A stretch of DNA of 7,178 nucleotides from Dehalococcoidia bacterium (GCA_003153075.1 PMBW01000110.1:12429-19606), one strand, 5' to 3'; positions 1-5,938 are shown, counted from the first letter of the stretch. Numbers and translations are program-made. Notes: generated by a model not told the origin, from the sequence alone.

Positions 1-209
1 AACGGCTGCTCCACCGCCACGACATCTGGGTTGTAGCGAGCCACCACTTCTTTCAATCCATAGTAGAGTTTGCTCAACCGTTCCGGTATGGGCAATTTCT
101 GCGACGATTTCACCACACCATAGGCAACCATTTTCAGGTTCCCGTCGGCGTTATCCACTAAACCATACCCGGCAACAATCGTCCCGGGGTCAATTCCTAA
201 AACCAGCAT
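1..209 (-). CDS. ruvC: RuvC Holliday junction resolvase, N-terminal part (runs off the left edge)
   Basis: RuvC is the endonuclease that cuts Holliday junctions in the RuvABC recombination-repair complex. The visible 69 residues begin MLVLGIDPGT and continue with AGYG, which is the first strand of the RNase H-like fold with the catalytic aspartate at residue 7. The segment ends with VVAVEQP, where Glu67 matches the second catalytic acid (Glu66 in E. coli). The remaining acidic residues lie outside the window. The ATG at 207-209 is preceded on the minus strand by AGAAGG (216-221) at a spacing of six. It lies downstream of yebC, a neighbour pair common in bacteria, but a terminator after yebC separates them here. 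Identification is secure from the motif spacing; the gene is incomplete only because of the window edge. Confidence 0.94.
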   Translation of the reverse strand, partial: MLVLGIDPGTIVAGYGLVDNADGNLKMVAYGVVKSSQKLPIPERLSKLYYGLKEVVARYNPDVVAVEQP

Positions 210-215
210 TGGCGG

Positions 216-268
216 CCTTCTTTACATTATGTCAATTATTCCAGATGAAATAATCTTACCCCATTATA
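216..268 (-). promoter_or_regulatory. Possible ruvC promoter -10 box and ribosome binding site
   Basis: On the minus strand a perfect TATAAT lies at 263-268, which would start transcription about 45 bases before the ruvC ATG. A ribosome binding site AGAAGG lies at 216-221. The -35 region at the proper 17-base distance is poor (TTTCCC), so the promoter call is weak. It would be needed if the yebC terminator works. Confidence 0.35.
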
Positions 269-302
269 GAGGAAAGGAAGCAATTGGGAAAGGGAATGAT
301 GA

Positions 303-344
303 GCATTCAGCATTCAGCATTCAGCATTCAGCGGTCAGCGATCA
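303..344. repeat. Heptanucleotide tandem repeat, (GCATTCA)4 plus two degenerate units
   Basis: Four perfect copies of GCATTCA (303-330) are followed in phase by GCGGTCA (331-337) and GCGATCA (338-344). The array lies in the gap between ruvC and yebC and is not in a credible gene. Seven-base units without spacers exclude a CRISPR array. Such short tandem arrays can change length by replication slippage. Confidence 0.9.
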
Positions 345-407
345 GATTAAGTCTTACAAATTCTCTCTTGATCTGAGACTGTCCGAAAATAGACTTTGGA
401 AAAATTG

Positions 408-465
408 GTTTTGTCATTGTCGGGCTTGGCCCGACAATCAGCAGATTTAGACAGCTTCAGGCTAC
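408..465. repeat. Dispersed palindromic repeat, copy 1
   Basis: A perfect ten-base stem is formed by ATTGTCGGGC (416-425) and GCCCGACAAT (429-438) around a TTG loop. The flanks on both sides (TTTTGTC before, a weaker CAGATTTAGAC-like stretch after) match a second copy near 2038-2095. This marks a dispersed REP-like or miniature element rather than a chance hairpin. No T-run follows it, so it is not a standard terminator. Confidence 0.75.
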
Positions 466-493
466 GGGAACGACCAAAATGGGTACCCCCAAC

Positions 494-541
494 CCTGGAT
501 CCTTCGATAAGCTCAGTCTGGAGCCCGATTTTCATCGGGAT
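494..541. repeat. Repeat-like debris with a short hairpin
   Basis: The stretch GGATCCTTCGATAAGCTCAG (498-517) resembles a widespread intergenic repeat motif of the type CCTTCGACAAGCTCAG that I know from many bacterial genomes. It is followed by the hairpin CCCGAT-TTTC-ATCGGG (524-539). No second copy is present in the window, so calling it a repeat rests on resemblance only. Confidence 0.4.
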
Positions 542-598
542 GGACAATAATATTTTTATTTGTGTTTATGAGTCTGAATGTTATTGGGATTTTGGGAA

Positions 599-635
599 TT
601 AAAAAGGGCGGGTTGATTTGGCAGCATCCCACCCT
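599..635 (-). terminator. Rho-independent terminator of yebC
   Basis: Read on the minus strand, AGGGTGGG (628-635) pairs with CCCGCCCT (605-612), with one G-U pair, around a 15-base loop, and is followed by TTTTTAA (599-605 complement). It lies about 40 bases beyond the yebC stop and would separate yebC from ruvC. The plus-strand reading has no T-run, so the direction is clear. Confidence 0.75.
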
Positions 636-674
636 GTTTGATACTTGTTTATTGATTATTGAGAATCCGTGCGT

Positions 675-1427
675 TTATCCCTTCTGGTAGGCTTCCATAG
701 CGGCTTCGGAGAAATTAACATTACTGGCCACGCTTTGCACATCATCCAGTTCTTCCAGTGTTTCCAGTAATCTCATCGTTTGTATAGATTGTTTTTCGTC
801 CAGATCGATAGTTTGTTTGGGGATCATGGACACTTCCGCGGATTCAACGGTGATTTTTTCTTTTTCCAGGGCGGTACGGACTTCTTCCAGTTTTGCAGGT
901 GCGGTATAAACCGTCACATAATCGCCTTCAACATTAACATCATCGGCGCCGAAATCGATGGCCTTGAGCGATAATTCATCTTTATCCAAGCCTTCGGCAT
1001 TGATGTTAATCACGCCTCTCTGCTGAAACAGCCAACCGACGCAGCCGCTCTCACCAAGGCTGCCTCCGGAGCGGGCGAAAACATTACGTATCCCTGCCAC
1101 TGTACGGTTTCGGTTGTCAGTTAAAATATTAACCAGCACAGCGCCGCCGCCCGGCCCGTAGCCTTCCATGAGCAACTCCTGCATCTGAACGCCCTCACCG
1201 CCGCCGCTCGCTTTGGTAATGGCCCGGCTGATGTTATCCCAGGGCATACTGCTGTCTTTAGCGCGCTGCACGGCCAGCCGTAAGGAATAATTGGCCTCAA
1301 TATTTCCGCCGCCTTTACGCGCCGCCACGATAATTTCACGGGTCAGTTTGGTGAACATCTGGCCGCGCTTGGCGTCTGTCGCTGCCTTCTGGTTCTTAAT
1401 AGTATGCCATTTAGAATGACCCGACAT
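675..1427 (-). CDS. yebC: YebC/TACO1 family protein
   Basis: The 250-residue product is of normal length for the family. It begins MSGHSKWHTIKNQKAATD and continues with AKRGQMFTKLTREI, the highly conserved N-terminal YebC signature. It also has the glycine-rich stretch GYGPGGGAVLVNILTDNRNR (about residues 89-108) and the conserved SGGSLGESGCVGWLF segment (about 120-134). YebC-family proteins were long annotated as transcription regulators, and the mitochondrial relative TACO1 assists translation; recent work links bacterial members to relief of ribosome stalling. Action in the cytoplasm is expected. The ATG has a strong AGGAGG (1434-1439) six bases upstream, and a good promoter lies in front. 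It sits before ruvC, as is common, but ends at its own terminator. Confidence 0.95.
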   Translation of the reverse strand: MSGHSKWHTIKNQKAATDAKRGQMFTKLTREIIVAARKGGGNIEANYSLRLAVQRAKDSSMPWDNISRAITKASGGGEGVQMQELLMEGYGPGGGAVLVNILTDNRNRTVAGIRNVFARSGGSLGESGCVGWLFQQRGVININAEGLDKDELSLKAIDFGADDVNVEGDYVTVYTAPAKLEEVRTALEKEKITVESAEVSMIPKQTIDLDEKQSIQTMRLLETLEELDDVQSVASNVNFSEAAMEAYQKG

Positions 1428-1471
1428 AGGTAGCCTCCTGCAAGTGCACTAAAAACAGATATACCCTTATT

Positions 1472-1500
1472 ATATTATCACCCGGTCTACCTTTGGTCAA
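1472..1500 (-). promoter_or_regulatory. Sigma-70-type promoter of yebC
   Basis: On the minus strand TTGACC (1495-1500) is separated by exactly 17 bases from TAATAT (1472-1477), and TGA precedes the -10 box as in an extended -10. Transcription would start near 1465, leaving a leader of about 38 bases before the yebC ATG and its AGGAGG site. The -35 box lies just beyond the stop codon of the thioredoxin gene. Confidence 0.75.
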
Positions 1501-1508
1501 AGTACAAT

Positions 1509-1826
1509 CTATAATATTTCCTCCACCTTGGGGGTTAAGGCGCGTTCTGCCACGGCGCCGACTACCGTATTCACCGCTTCGCCATTCTTGAAGAACATCA
1601 ATGTCGGCAATGACATGATCCGGTATTTGGCCGCTGTCCGCGGGTTTTCCGTTACATTCATCCGGTAAAACTTACATTTGCCATCGTATTTTGTGGATAA
1701 TTTATCTACGATCGGGTCAACAATTCGACAGGGGACGCACCCCGGCCGCCACATATCAATTAGAACCGGTTGTTTTGATTTAATTACTTTTTGATCGAAA
1801 TCCTGGTCTGTGAGGTCGGTTACCAT
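1509..1826 (-). CDS. Thioredoxin-fold protein with CVPC active site
   Basis: The 105-residue product has the length and layout of a single-domain cytoplasmic thioredoxin, with no signal peptide. The segment PVLIDMWRPGCVPCR (residues 20-34) is the redox site: Cys30 and Cys33 form CxxC, the buried Trp of the FWAxWC motif is kept at 26, but the Trp just before the first Cys is Gly29 and the inner Gly is Val31 (CVPC instead of CGPC). The cis-proline loop is present as SLPT (Pro74), followed by LMFFKNGEAV, the usual beta-strand and turn. One extra cysteine is at residue 51. A thiol-disulfide reductase role is likely; the partner is unknown. The ATG has AGGAG (1832-1836) five bases upstream and a strong promoter. 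The nonstandard dipeptide should shift its redox potential relative to thioredoxin 1. Confidence 0.88.
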   Translation of the reverse strand: MVTDLTDQDFDQKVIKSKQPVLIDMWRPGCVPCRIVDPIVDKLSTKYDGKCKFYRMNVTENPRTAAKYRIMSLPTLMFFKNGEAVNTVVGAVAERALTPKVEEIL

Positions 1827-1860
1827 GAAAACTCCTTCCGCTAACTTGATTTACGTTATT

Positions 1861-1889
1861 ATGCTAATGCCGATAACTTCCGCTGTCAA
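1861..1889 (-). promoter_or_regulatory. Promoter of the thioredoxin gene
   Basis: On the minus strand a perfect TTGACA (1884-1889) is 17 bases from TAGCAT (1861-1866), a four-of-six -10 match. The start of transcription would fall near 1854, about 28 bases before the thioredoxin ATG. The short inverted pair GTTAT/ATAAC inside the region could be an operator, but this is weak. Confidence 0.65.
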
Positions 1890-2485
1890 GACCTTTTTCA
1901 ATGACTTTTCAGCTATTTTTTTGTTTGAAAATGTTGAAGAACGGGAAGGGTTTTTAGCATTTACCAATAATGATTGTTGTATGAAAATAACCATGTTGAA
2001 TTATTGATATGGATTCCCGAATGACGATCTTGAGATAGTTTTTGTCATTGTCGGCTTGACCCGACAATCCATGAGATTTTGACCATTTTCAGACTATACT
2101 ATTAGCCAGTTGATATGCTCAGAGGCATAATTGGAGGCAAAACTCCGAACGCTTCCCGATTCTTGACCCCAGATTGAGCTTTCAGGTATACTCCAGGTTA
2201 GGGAGAGGTGTACAAAAACGTTCACCGGCTGAATACCCACACCCGACTTTTAAGCCTGTAACTACACCTACACTCCATGATAATTGCGAAAAACGGAAAA
2301 GGCGTGGGGAAGACTATAGCAATTTTTCTCCTCTCACAAACCAACTCAATATCCGGCTGTTTATTTTCCTGGTTTGTCGATTACTACAATATTTCTGCCG
2401 CCATGAAGCCGTTTCCAATTGTTTCCTAATAATATTTAGAATGATGAGTCCTTAGTGTAGTTATTAAACGGGGACCATTAAACAC
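1890..2485. other. Long intergenic region upstream of fhs without a supported gene
   Basis: This stretch separates the two divergent gene blocks. It contains a second copy of the palindromic repeat (2010-2095) and otherwise AT-rich sequence. Open frames here, including one at 2174-2455 starting at TTG, have no ribosome binding site, no recognisable motif and a composition unlike the neighbours. I could not find a convincing fhs promoter or a THF riboswitch. A TAGAAT at 2437-2442 is a possible -10 box, but it has no good -35 at the right distance. Confidence 0.6.
2010..2095. repeat. Dispersed palindromic repeat, copy 2, with terminal inverted bases
   Basis: ATTGTCGG (2047-2054) pairs with CCGACAAT (2061-2068) around a six-base loop, and the surrounding sequence matches copy 1 near 408-465. 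In this copy TGGATT (2010-2015) and AATCCA (2066-2071) are inverted ends, and a second inverted pair AATGAC/GTCATT lies inside them. The unit therefore looks like a small mobile or REP-like element of about 60 bases. No coding capacity is seen. Confidence 0.65.
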
Positions 2486-2500
2486 AGGAGAATACCAGTG
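2486..2500 (+). promoter_or_regulatory. Ribosome binding site that fixes the GTG start of fhs
   Basis: AGGAG (2486-2490) is seven bases from GTG (2498-2500). No better-placed ATG gives a complete N-terminus, so GTG is the supported start. Confidence 0.8.
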
Positions 2501-4261
2501 CCATACGATGCAAGTAAAATGAAAGAGTGGCAGATCGCCGAAGCTGCCGAAGAACATCTGCCCGGCCCCGAAGAATGGCAGGCAAAGCTCGGTCTGCAAA
2601 AAGGCGAGATGATACCATACGGCAAGACGCCCAAGCTGGATTTCATGAAAATCCTCGAACGGCTGAAGAAAAAGCCGGACGGCAAATATATTGAGGTGAC
2701 CGCCATTACGCCTACCCCCCTGGGCGAAGGTAAAAGCACCACCTCTATCGGCCTGATCGAGGGACTAGGCAAACGCGGGAAGAATGTTGGCGGCGCGCTG
2801 CGGCAGCCATCCGGCGGACCGACCATGAACGTCAAGGGCACTGCGGCCGGCGGCGGCAACGCATTGTTGATCCCGATGACTGAATTCTCCATGGGCCTGA
2901 CGGGCGACATCAATGACATTATGAATGCCCACAACCTGGCAATGGTGGCTTTGACCGCCAGAATGCAGCACGAGCGCAATTATGACGACGCCCACCTGCA
3001 GAAACTGACCGGTATGCGGCGTCTGGACATCGACCCGGCGCGCGTGGAATTCAGCTGGATCATGGATTTCTGCGCCCAGAGCCTGCGCAATATCGCCATC
3101 GGTATGGGCGGCAAGAAAGACGGTTTCCCGATGCAATCGAAATTCAGCATCGCCCCCAGCTCCGAACTGATGGCTATCCTGGCAGTGGTCAGCGACCTGA
3201 AGGACATGCGGGAACGGATGGACAGGATCACCCTGGCCTACGATAAACATGGTAAACCCGTAACTACCGGCGACCTCGAGGTGGGCGGCGCAATGACCGC
3301 CTGGATGCGCAATTCCATTAACCCGACACTCTGTTACAGCGCCGAATACCAGCCGATCATGGTGCACGCCGGGCCTTTCGCCAATATCGCCATCGGCCAA
3401 TCATCCATTATCGCCGACCGCCTGGGTTTGAAAATGTTCGATTACCATGTGACCGAATCCGGTTTTGCCGCTGATATCGGTTTTGAAAAATTCTGGAACG
3501 TGAAATGCCGCCTGAGCGGATTAAAACCCAACGTTTCCGTACTGGTGACCACCATCCGCGCCCTGAAAATGCACGGCGGCGGACCGAAAGTGGTTTCCGG
3601 ATTGCCTCTATCCGAAGAATATACCAAAGAGAACGTCAGACTGGTAGAAGCCGGTTTGCCGAATTTATTACACCATATACAGACCATCAAACTGTCCGGC
3701 GTCAATCCGGTGGTCTGTATCAACAGCTTCACCGCAGATACCGCCGAGGAAGTTAAGGTTATCAAACGCGCCGTCGAAGCTGCCGGCGCCCGCTGCGCGG
3801 TTTCCACCCATTGGGCGCACGGCGGTGAAGGCGCGCTGGAACTGGCGGATATGATCATTGATGCCTGCAAGAAGAGCAACGGGTTTCAATATCTTTATCC
3901 CAACGAAATGAAATTAAGGCAGCGTGTGGAGAAGATCGCCACCACGATCTACGGCGCCGACGGCGTTGACTGGTCGCCGGAAGCTAAGGCTAAAGCCGAA
4001 TATTTTGAAAGCGACCCGAAATACGATGAATACAGCACGATGATGGTCAAGACGCAGCTCAGTCTCACGCACATGCCTGATTTAAAAGGCGTGCCTAAAG
4101 GCTGGCGGTTACCCATCCGCGACATCCTGCTCTATTCCGGGGCGAAATTCCTCTGTCCCTGCGCCGGTACGATCAGCTTGATGCCAGGCACCGCCTCCGA
4201 CCCCTCCTTCAGGCATGTCGATGTGGACGTCAATACCGGCAAAGTATCCGGTTTGTCATAG
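2498..4261 (+). CDS. fhs: Formate-tetrahydrofolate ligase (10-formyl-THF synthetase), divergent form
   Basis: The enzyme joins formate to tetrahydrofolate with ATP to give 10-formyl-THF, the entry of formate into the methyl branch of the Wood-Ljungdahl pathway. The 587 residues are longer than the usual bacterial 555-560. The P-loop TPLGEGKST is at 73-81 (Lys79). LRQPSGGP (101-108) holds the arginine equivalent to Moorella Arg97. [15 protein letters not shown] (318-332) and HWAHGGEG (438-445) supply Phe332 and Trp439, equivalents of Moorella Phe304 and Trp412 that contact folate. The C-terminal AGTISLMPG motif is at 556-564. Odd points: three usually conserved histidines are replaced by Gly133, Asn139 and Ile299, the Tyr of GGGY is Asn121, and the Pro after the folate-site Phe is Thr412. 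The insert near 155-185 ([10 protein letters not shown] to RLDIDPARV) resembles the eukaryotic C1-THF synthase domain. No terminator follows. Family assignment is firm; full activity is inferred from context. Confidence 0.93.
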   Translation: MPYDASKMKEWQIAEAAEEHLPGPEEWQAKLGLQKGEMIPYGKTPKLDFMKILERLKKKPDGKYIEVTAITPTPLGEGKSTTSIGLIEGLGKRGKNVGGALRQPSGGPTMNVKGTAAGGGNALLIPMTEFSMGLTGDINDIMNAHNLAMVALTARMQHERNYDDAHLQKLTGMRRLDIDPARVEFSWIMDFCAQSLRNIAIGMGGKKDGFPMQSKFSIAPSSELMAILAVVSDLKDMRERMDRITLAYDKHGKPVTTGDLEVGGAMTAWMRNSINPTLCYSAEYQPIMVHAGPFANIAIGQSSIIADRLGLKMFDYHVTESGFAADIGFEKFWNVKCRLSGLKPNVSVLVTTIRALKMHGGGPKVVSGLPLSEEYTKENVRLVEAGLPNLLHHIQTIKLSGVNPVVCINSFTADTAEEVKVIKRAVEAAGARCAVSTHWAHGGEGALELADMIIDACKKSNGFQYLYPNEMKLRQRVEKIATTIYGADGVDWSPEAKAKAEYFESDPKYDEYSTMMVKTQLSLTHMPDLKGVPKGWRLPIRDILLYSGAKFLCPCAGTISLMPGTASDPSFRHVDVDVNTGKVSGLS

Positions 4262-4281
4262 TTGTTAACTGAACCGGTAAC

Positions 4282-4308
4282 TTGACGTTTTGCTTGTAAA
4301 GCTATAAT
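4282..4308 (+). promoter_or_regulatory. Promoter of the toxin-antitoxin operon
   Basis: TTGACG (4282-4287) and a perfect TATAAT (4303-4308) lie 15 bases apart, shorter than the ideal 17. Transcription would begin near 4315, so the TTG codon there cannot be the antitoxin start, while the ATG at 4351 fits. AbrB-like antitoxins commonly repress their own promoter, so this region is the likely operator. Confidence 0.6.
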
Positions 4309-4340
4309 CTATAGTTGGATAGTCGGAATATTAGATTGTT

Positions 4341-4353
4341 GGAGAAATTTATG
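4341..4353 (+). promoter_or_regulatory. Ribosome binding site that fixes the antitoxin start
   Basis: GGAG (4341-4344) is six bases from the ATG at 4351-4353. This supports that start over the in-frame TTG at 4315, which has no such site and lies at the predicted transcription start. Confidence 0.75.
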
Positions 4354-4668
4354 TCAGACCTGGTTCAGGTACGCAAAAAAGCACAGGTTACACTACCGCA
4401 GTCGGTAAGGCAGGAGCTTGGAATAGAAGAGGGAGACTTCCTTGATATTCAGGTGCGAAGCGGAGAGATCGTGCTGAAATTAAAGAAGCTGGTGGACAAA
4501 GACCAGGCATGGTTCTGGACAAACCGCTGGCAACAAGGCGAAAAAGAGGTTGAAGAAGATATACGCGCTGGCCGAGTGCATAATTTTCCTGATGCCAAAC
4601 AGACCGTGGCCTTCCTTCACAAACAGGCTGGAAAGAAATCTTCTAAATTGGATGAGAGCGTCAGATAA
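4351..4668 (+). CDS. AbrB/MazE-type antitoxin
   Basis: The 105-residue protein starts with a swapped-hairpin DNA-binding domain, about residues 4-46: VQVRKKAQVTLPQSVRQELG, then IEEGDFLDIQ and the closing strand EIVLKL. This is the pattern of SpoVT/AbrB/MazE proteins, in which a dimer binds operator DNA. The C-terminal part (about 52-92), with QAWFWTNRWQQGEKEVEEDI then RAGRV and an acidic helix, is the type of tail that wraps and blocks the toxin in type II systems. The stop codon shares one base with the toxin start, so the two proteins should be made in coupled fashion. It probably autoregulates the promoter at 4282-4308. Type II antitoxin function is well supported by fold and context; its DNA site is not known. 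Confidence 0.85.
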   Translation: MSDLVQVRKKAQVTLPQSVRQELGIEEGDFLDIQVRSGEIVLKLKKLVDKDQAWFWTNRWQQGEKEVEEDIRAGRVHNFPDAKQTVAFLHKQAGKKSSKLDESVR

Positions 4669-4928
4669 TGCCCATTCAATTAACCAACCGGTTTGTTCGC
4701 CAGTATGGACAATTACCTGCGGCAACACAACATAAGGTAGACAAAGCATTAAGTTTACTTGACGCTGATTTCCGACATCCTGGTCTTCACAGCCATCCGG
4801 TGGAGAGTGCTCCAGGGGTTTTTGAAGCCTATGTTGATGTCAAGTACCGGATGATTTTTGAGCGGCACAAGGATACTTTCTTCATGCGTAATGTTGATAA
4901 CCATGATGAATGTCTCAGGAATCCTTAA
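4668..4928 (+). CDS. RelE/ParE-superfamily toxin
   Basis: The 86-residue product has the size and layout of RelE/ParE toxins: two N-terminal helices (QLTNRFVRQYGQLP then TQHKVDKALSLL), a central strand pair (PGVFEAYVDVKYRMIFERH, residues 49-67) and a C-terminal strand ending FFMRNVDNHDECLRNP (71-86). Arg61 in YRMIF and the acidic/histidine cluster VDNHDE (76-81, His79) are candidate catalytic residues, by analogy with ribosome-dependent mRNA interferases of the RelE/YafQ/HigB group. Target and activity cannot be told from sequence; a gyrase-poisoning ParE function is less likely but not excluded. It overlaps the antitoxin gene by one base (TAATG) and has no clear ribosome binding site of its own, which points to translational coupling. 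A strong terminator follows. Confidence 0.82.
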   Translation: MPIQLTNRFVRQYGQLPAATQHKVDKALSLLDADFRHPGLHSHPVESAPGVFEAYVDVKYRMIFERHKDTFFMRNVDNHDECLRNP

Positions 4929-5003
4929 AGCTTTGATTGGTAGAGCAAATGCGGAATTATTTTAATAAAAACAAGAATTCCTAATCAATCGAATCGTATC
5001 TAT

Positions 5004-5046
5004 ACGTTGGAAAATAACGACATCATTAGTTTCCAACGTTTTTCTT
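5004..5046 (+). terminator. Rho-independent terminator of the toxin-antitoxin operon
   Basis: ACGTTGGAAA (5004-5013) pairs perfectly with TTTCCAACGT (5030-5039) around a 16-base loop and is followed by TTTTTCTT. It lies about 75 bases after the toxin stop. It should end both toxin-antitoxin transcripts and any read-through from fhs, so the downstream cooC-like gene needs its own promoter. The arms are symmetric and A-rich before the stem, but minus-strand use is unlikely because no minus-strand gene ends here. Confidence 0.85.
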
Positions 5047-5110
5047 GGGGAAGGAATTAACAGACAATGTCCCCTTAGCTTGTCCAGTGGGATGGGGCGT
5101 TGGGAAGGTA

Positions 5111-5141
5111 TTGGATGGTGTTGATGCTATCGTTGTACAAT
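5111..5141 (+). promoter_or_regulatory. Possible promoter of the cooC-like gene
   Basis: TTGGAT (5111-5116) and TACAAT (5136-5141) lie 19 bases apart, a little long. TTGATG (5121-5126) is an alternative -35 with a poorer -10. A promoter is expected here because the terminator at 5004-5046 isolates the downstream genes, but the boxes are only fair matches. Confidence 0.35.
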
Positions 5142-5176
5142 AATGCTAATCCCGATTTAATTGCTCATATACAATC

Positions 5177-5191
5177 AGGAGCATAAAATTG
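5177..5191 (+). promoter_or_regulatory. Ribosome binding site that fixes the TTG start of the cooC-like gene
   Basis: AGGAG (5177-5181) is seven bases from TTG (5189-5191). This TTG places the first beta-strand and P-loop at the protein N-terminus, as is normal for the family, and no in-frame ATG offers a complete P-loop. Confidence 0.8.
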
Positions 5192-5938
5192 ACCATTAAA
5201 ATCGCAGTGGCCGGAAAAGGCGGTTGCGGTAAGACCTCTATTACCGCGCTCGTTATCCGTTACCTGAAAAAGAACGGCCAGGTTCCCATTCTGGCCGTAG
5301 ACGCCGATCCCAACGCCAATCTGGGAGAGAGCATCGGGCTAAAAGTCGGGCAAACCATCGGCACAATACTGGACGGCTTTCAACACGACAAGATCAGCAT
5401 CCCGCCGGGCATGACCAAGGAAGCTTACCTGGAATACAAACTGAACGAGACAGTGGTGGAAAGCCAGGGATTGGACCTGATCACGATGGGACGCGGACAG
5501 GGTCCTGAGTGTTACTGCTACCCCAACCTGATCCTGAAAAAATTCATCGAGGGCTTGTCAGACAGCTATGCTTACGTAGTAATGGACAATGAGGCAGGTA
5601 TGGAGCACCTCAGCCGCAAGACAACAGATGAAGTGGACGTGCTGCTGCTGGTTTCCAATCATTCGGTCAAAGGCATCCGAGCCATCGCGCGCATCCTGGA
5701 ACTGGTGGCAGAATTGAAACTGCGAGTGAAAAAGAAGGTAGTGATCATTAACCTCGTGCCGGGCACCCTCGACCCGCTGGTCGCCGAAGAATTAAAACGG
5801 TTAGGATTGAAAGCTGATATCCTCATCCCGGAAGATAAAACATTGTACCGCTTTGATCTGGAACAGAAGCCTTTGATGGAGATGCCGAATAATTCCCCCG
5901 CGGTGCAAGCTGTGGCTAAAATGATGGCCAACCTTTAA
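5189..5938 (+). CDS. cooC: CooC/AcsF-type nickel-insertion ATPase for CODH/ACS
   Basis: CooC and AcsF are MinD/SIMIBI-class ATPases that load nickel into carbon monoxide dehydrogenase or acetyl-CoA synthase. The 249-residue product begins MTIKIAVAGKGGCGKTS, with a deviant Walker A motif at 9-16 (Lys10 and Lys15). It continues with AVDADPNANLGESIG (36-50), the family signature after the switch region. The metal-binding pair CxC is at Cys108 and Cys110 in GRGQGPECYCYPN, and the Walker B-region motif DNEAGMEHLSRKTT (133-146) is typical of CooC rather than of MinD or ParA. The third P-loop position is Cys13 where Val is usual. Its place just before folD and acsD supports a role in CODH/ACS maturation. 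Whether it serves CooS-type or ACS-type nickel sites cannot be decided here. Confidence 0.9.
   Translation: MTIKIAVAGKGGCGKTSITALVIRYLKKNGQVPILAVDADPNANLGESIGLKVGQTIGTILDGFQHDKISIPPGMTKEAYLEYKLNETVVESQGLDLITMGRGQGPECYCYPNLILKKFIEGLSDSYAYVVMDNEAGMEHLSRKTTDEVDVLLLVSNHSVKGIRAIARILELVAELKLRVKKKVVIINLVPGTLDPLVAEELKRLGLKADILIPEDKTLYRFDLEQKPLMEMPNNSPAVQAVAKMMANL

Noticed and set aside
303..344. CRISPR array
   Set aside because: The units are seven bases long and directly adjacent, with no spacers and no cas genes in the window.
1810..2007. Plus-strand open frame overlapping the thioredoxin start and promoter
   Set aside because: It lies on the thioredoxin promoter, has low-complexity content and no ribosome binding site.
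2174..2455. Plus-strand open frame of 93 codons upstream of fhs
   Set aside because: It starts at TTG without a ribosome binding site, and the product has no recognisable motif and irregular composition.
2100..2497. THF riboswitch upstream of fhs
   Set aside because: I looked for the conserved GGAGAGUAG-type core and its paired elements and did not find them.
2464..2979. Minus-strand open frame of 171 codons across the fhs start
   Set aside because: It overlaps the P-loop region of fhs, has no motif of its own, and would conflict with the supported GTG start.
2765..3400. Minus-strand open frame of 211 codons inside fhs
   Set aside because: It is the shadow of a GC-rich plus-strand gene with clear family motifs, and it has no ribosome binding site or recognisable domain.
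4262..4281. Terminator directly after fhs, from the pair GTTA/TAAC
   Set aside because: Only four pairs form with no consistent inner pairing, so the stem is too weak.
4315..4350. TTG at 4315 as the antitoxin start
   Set aside because: It coincides with the predicted transcription start and lacks a ribosome binding site, while the ATG at 4351 has GGAG at good spacing.
4953..4988. Nested inverted repeat GGAATT/AATTCC after the toxin stop
   Set aside because: The stems are six AT-rich pairs with long loops and no T-run; the real terminator is the hairpin at 5004-5046.
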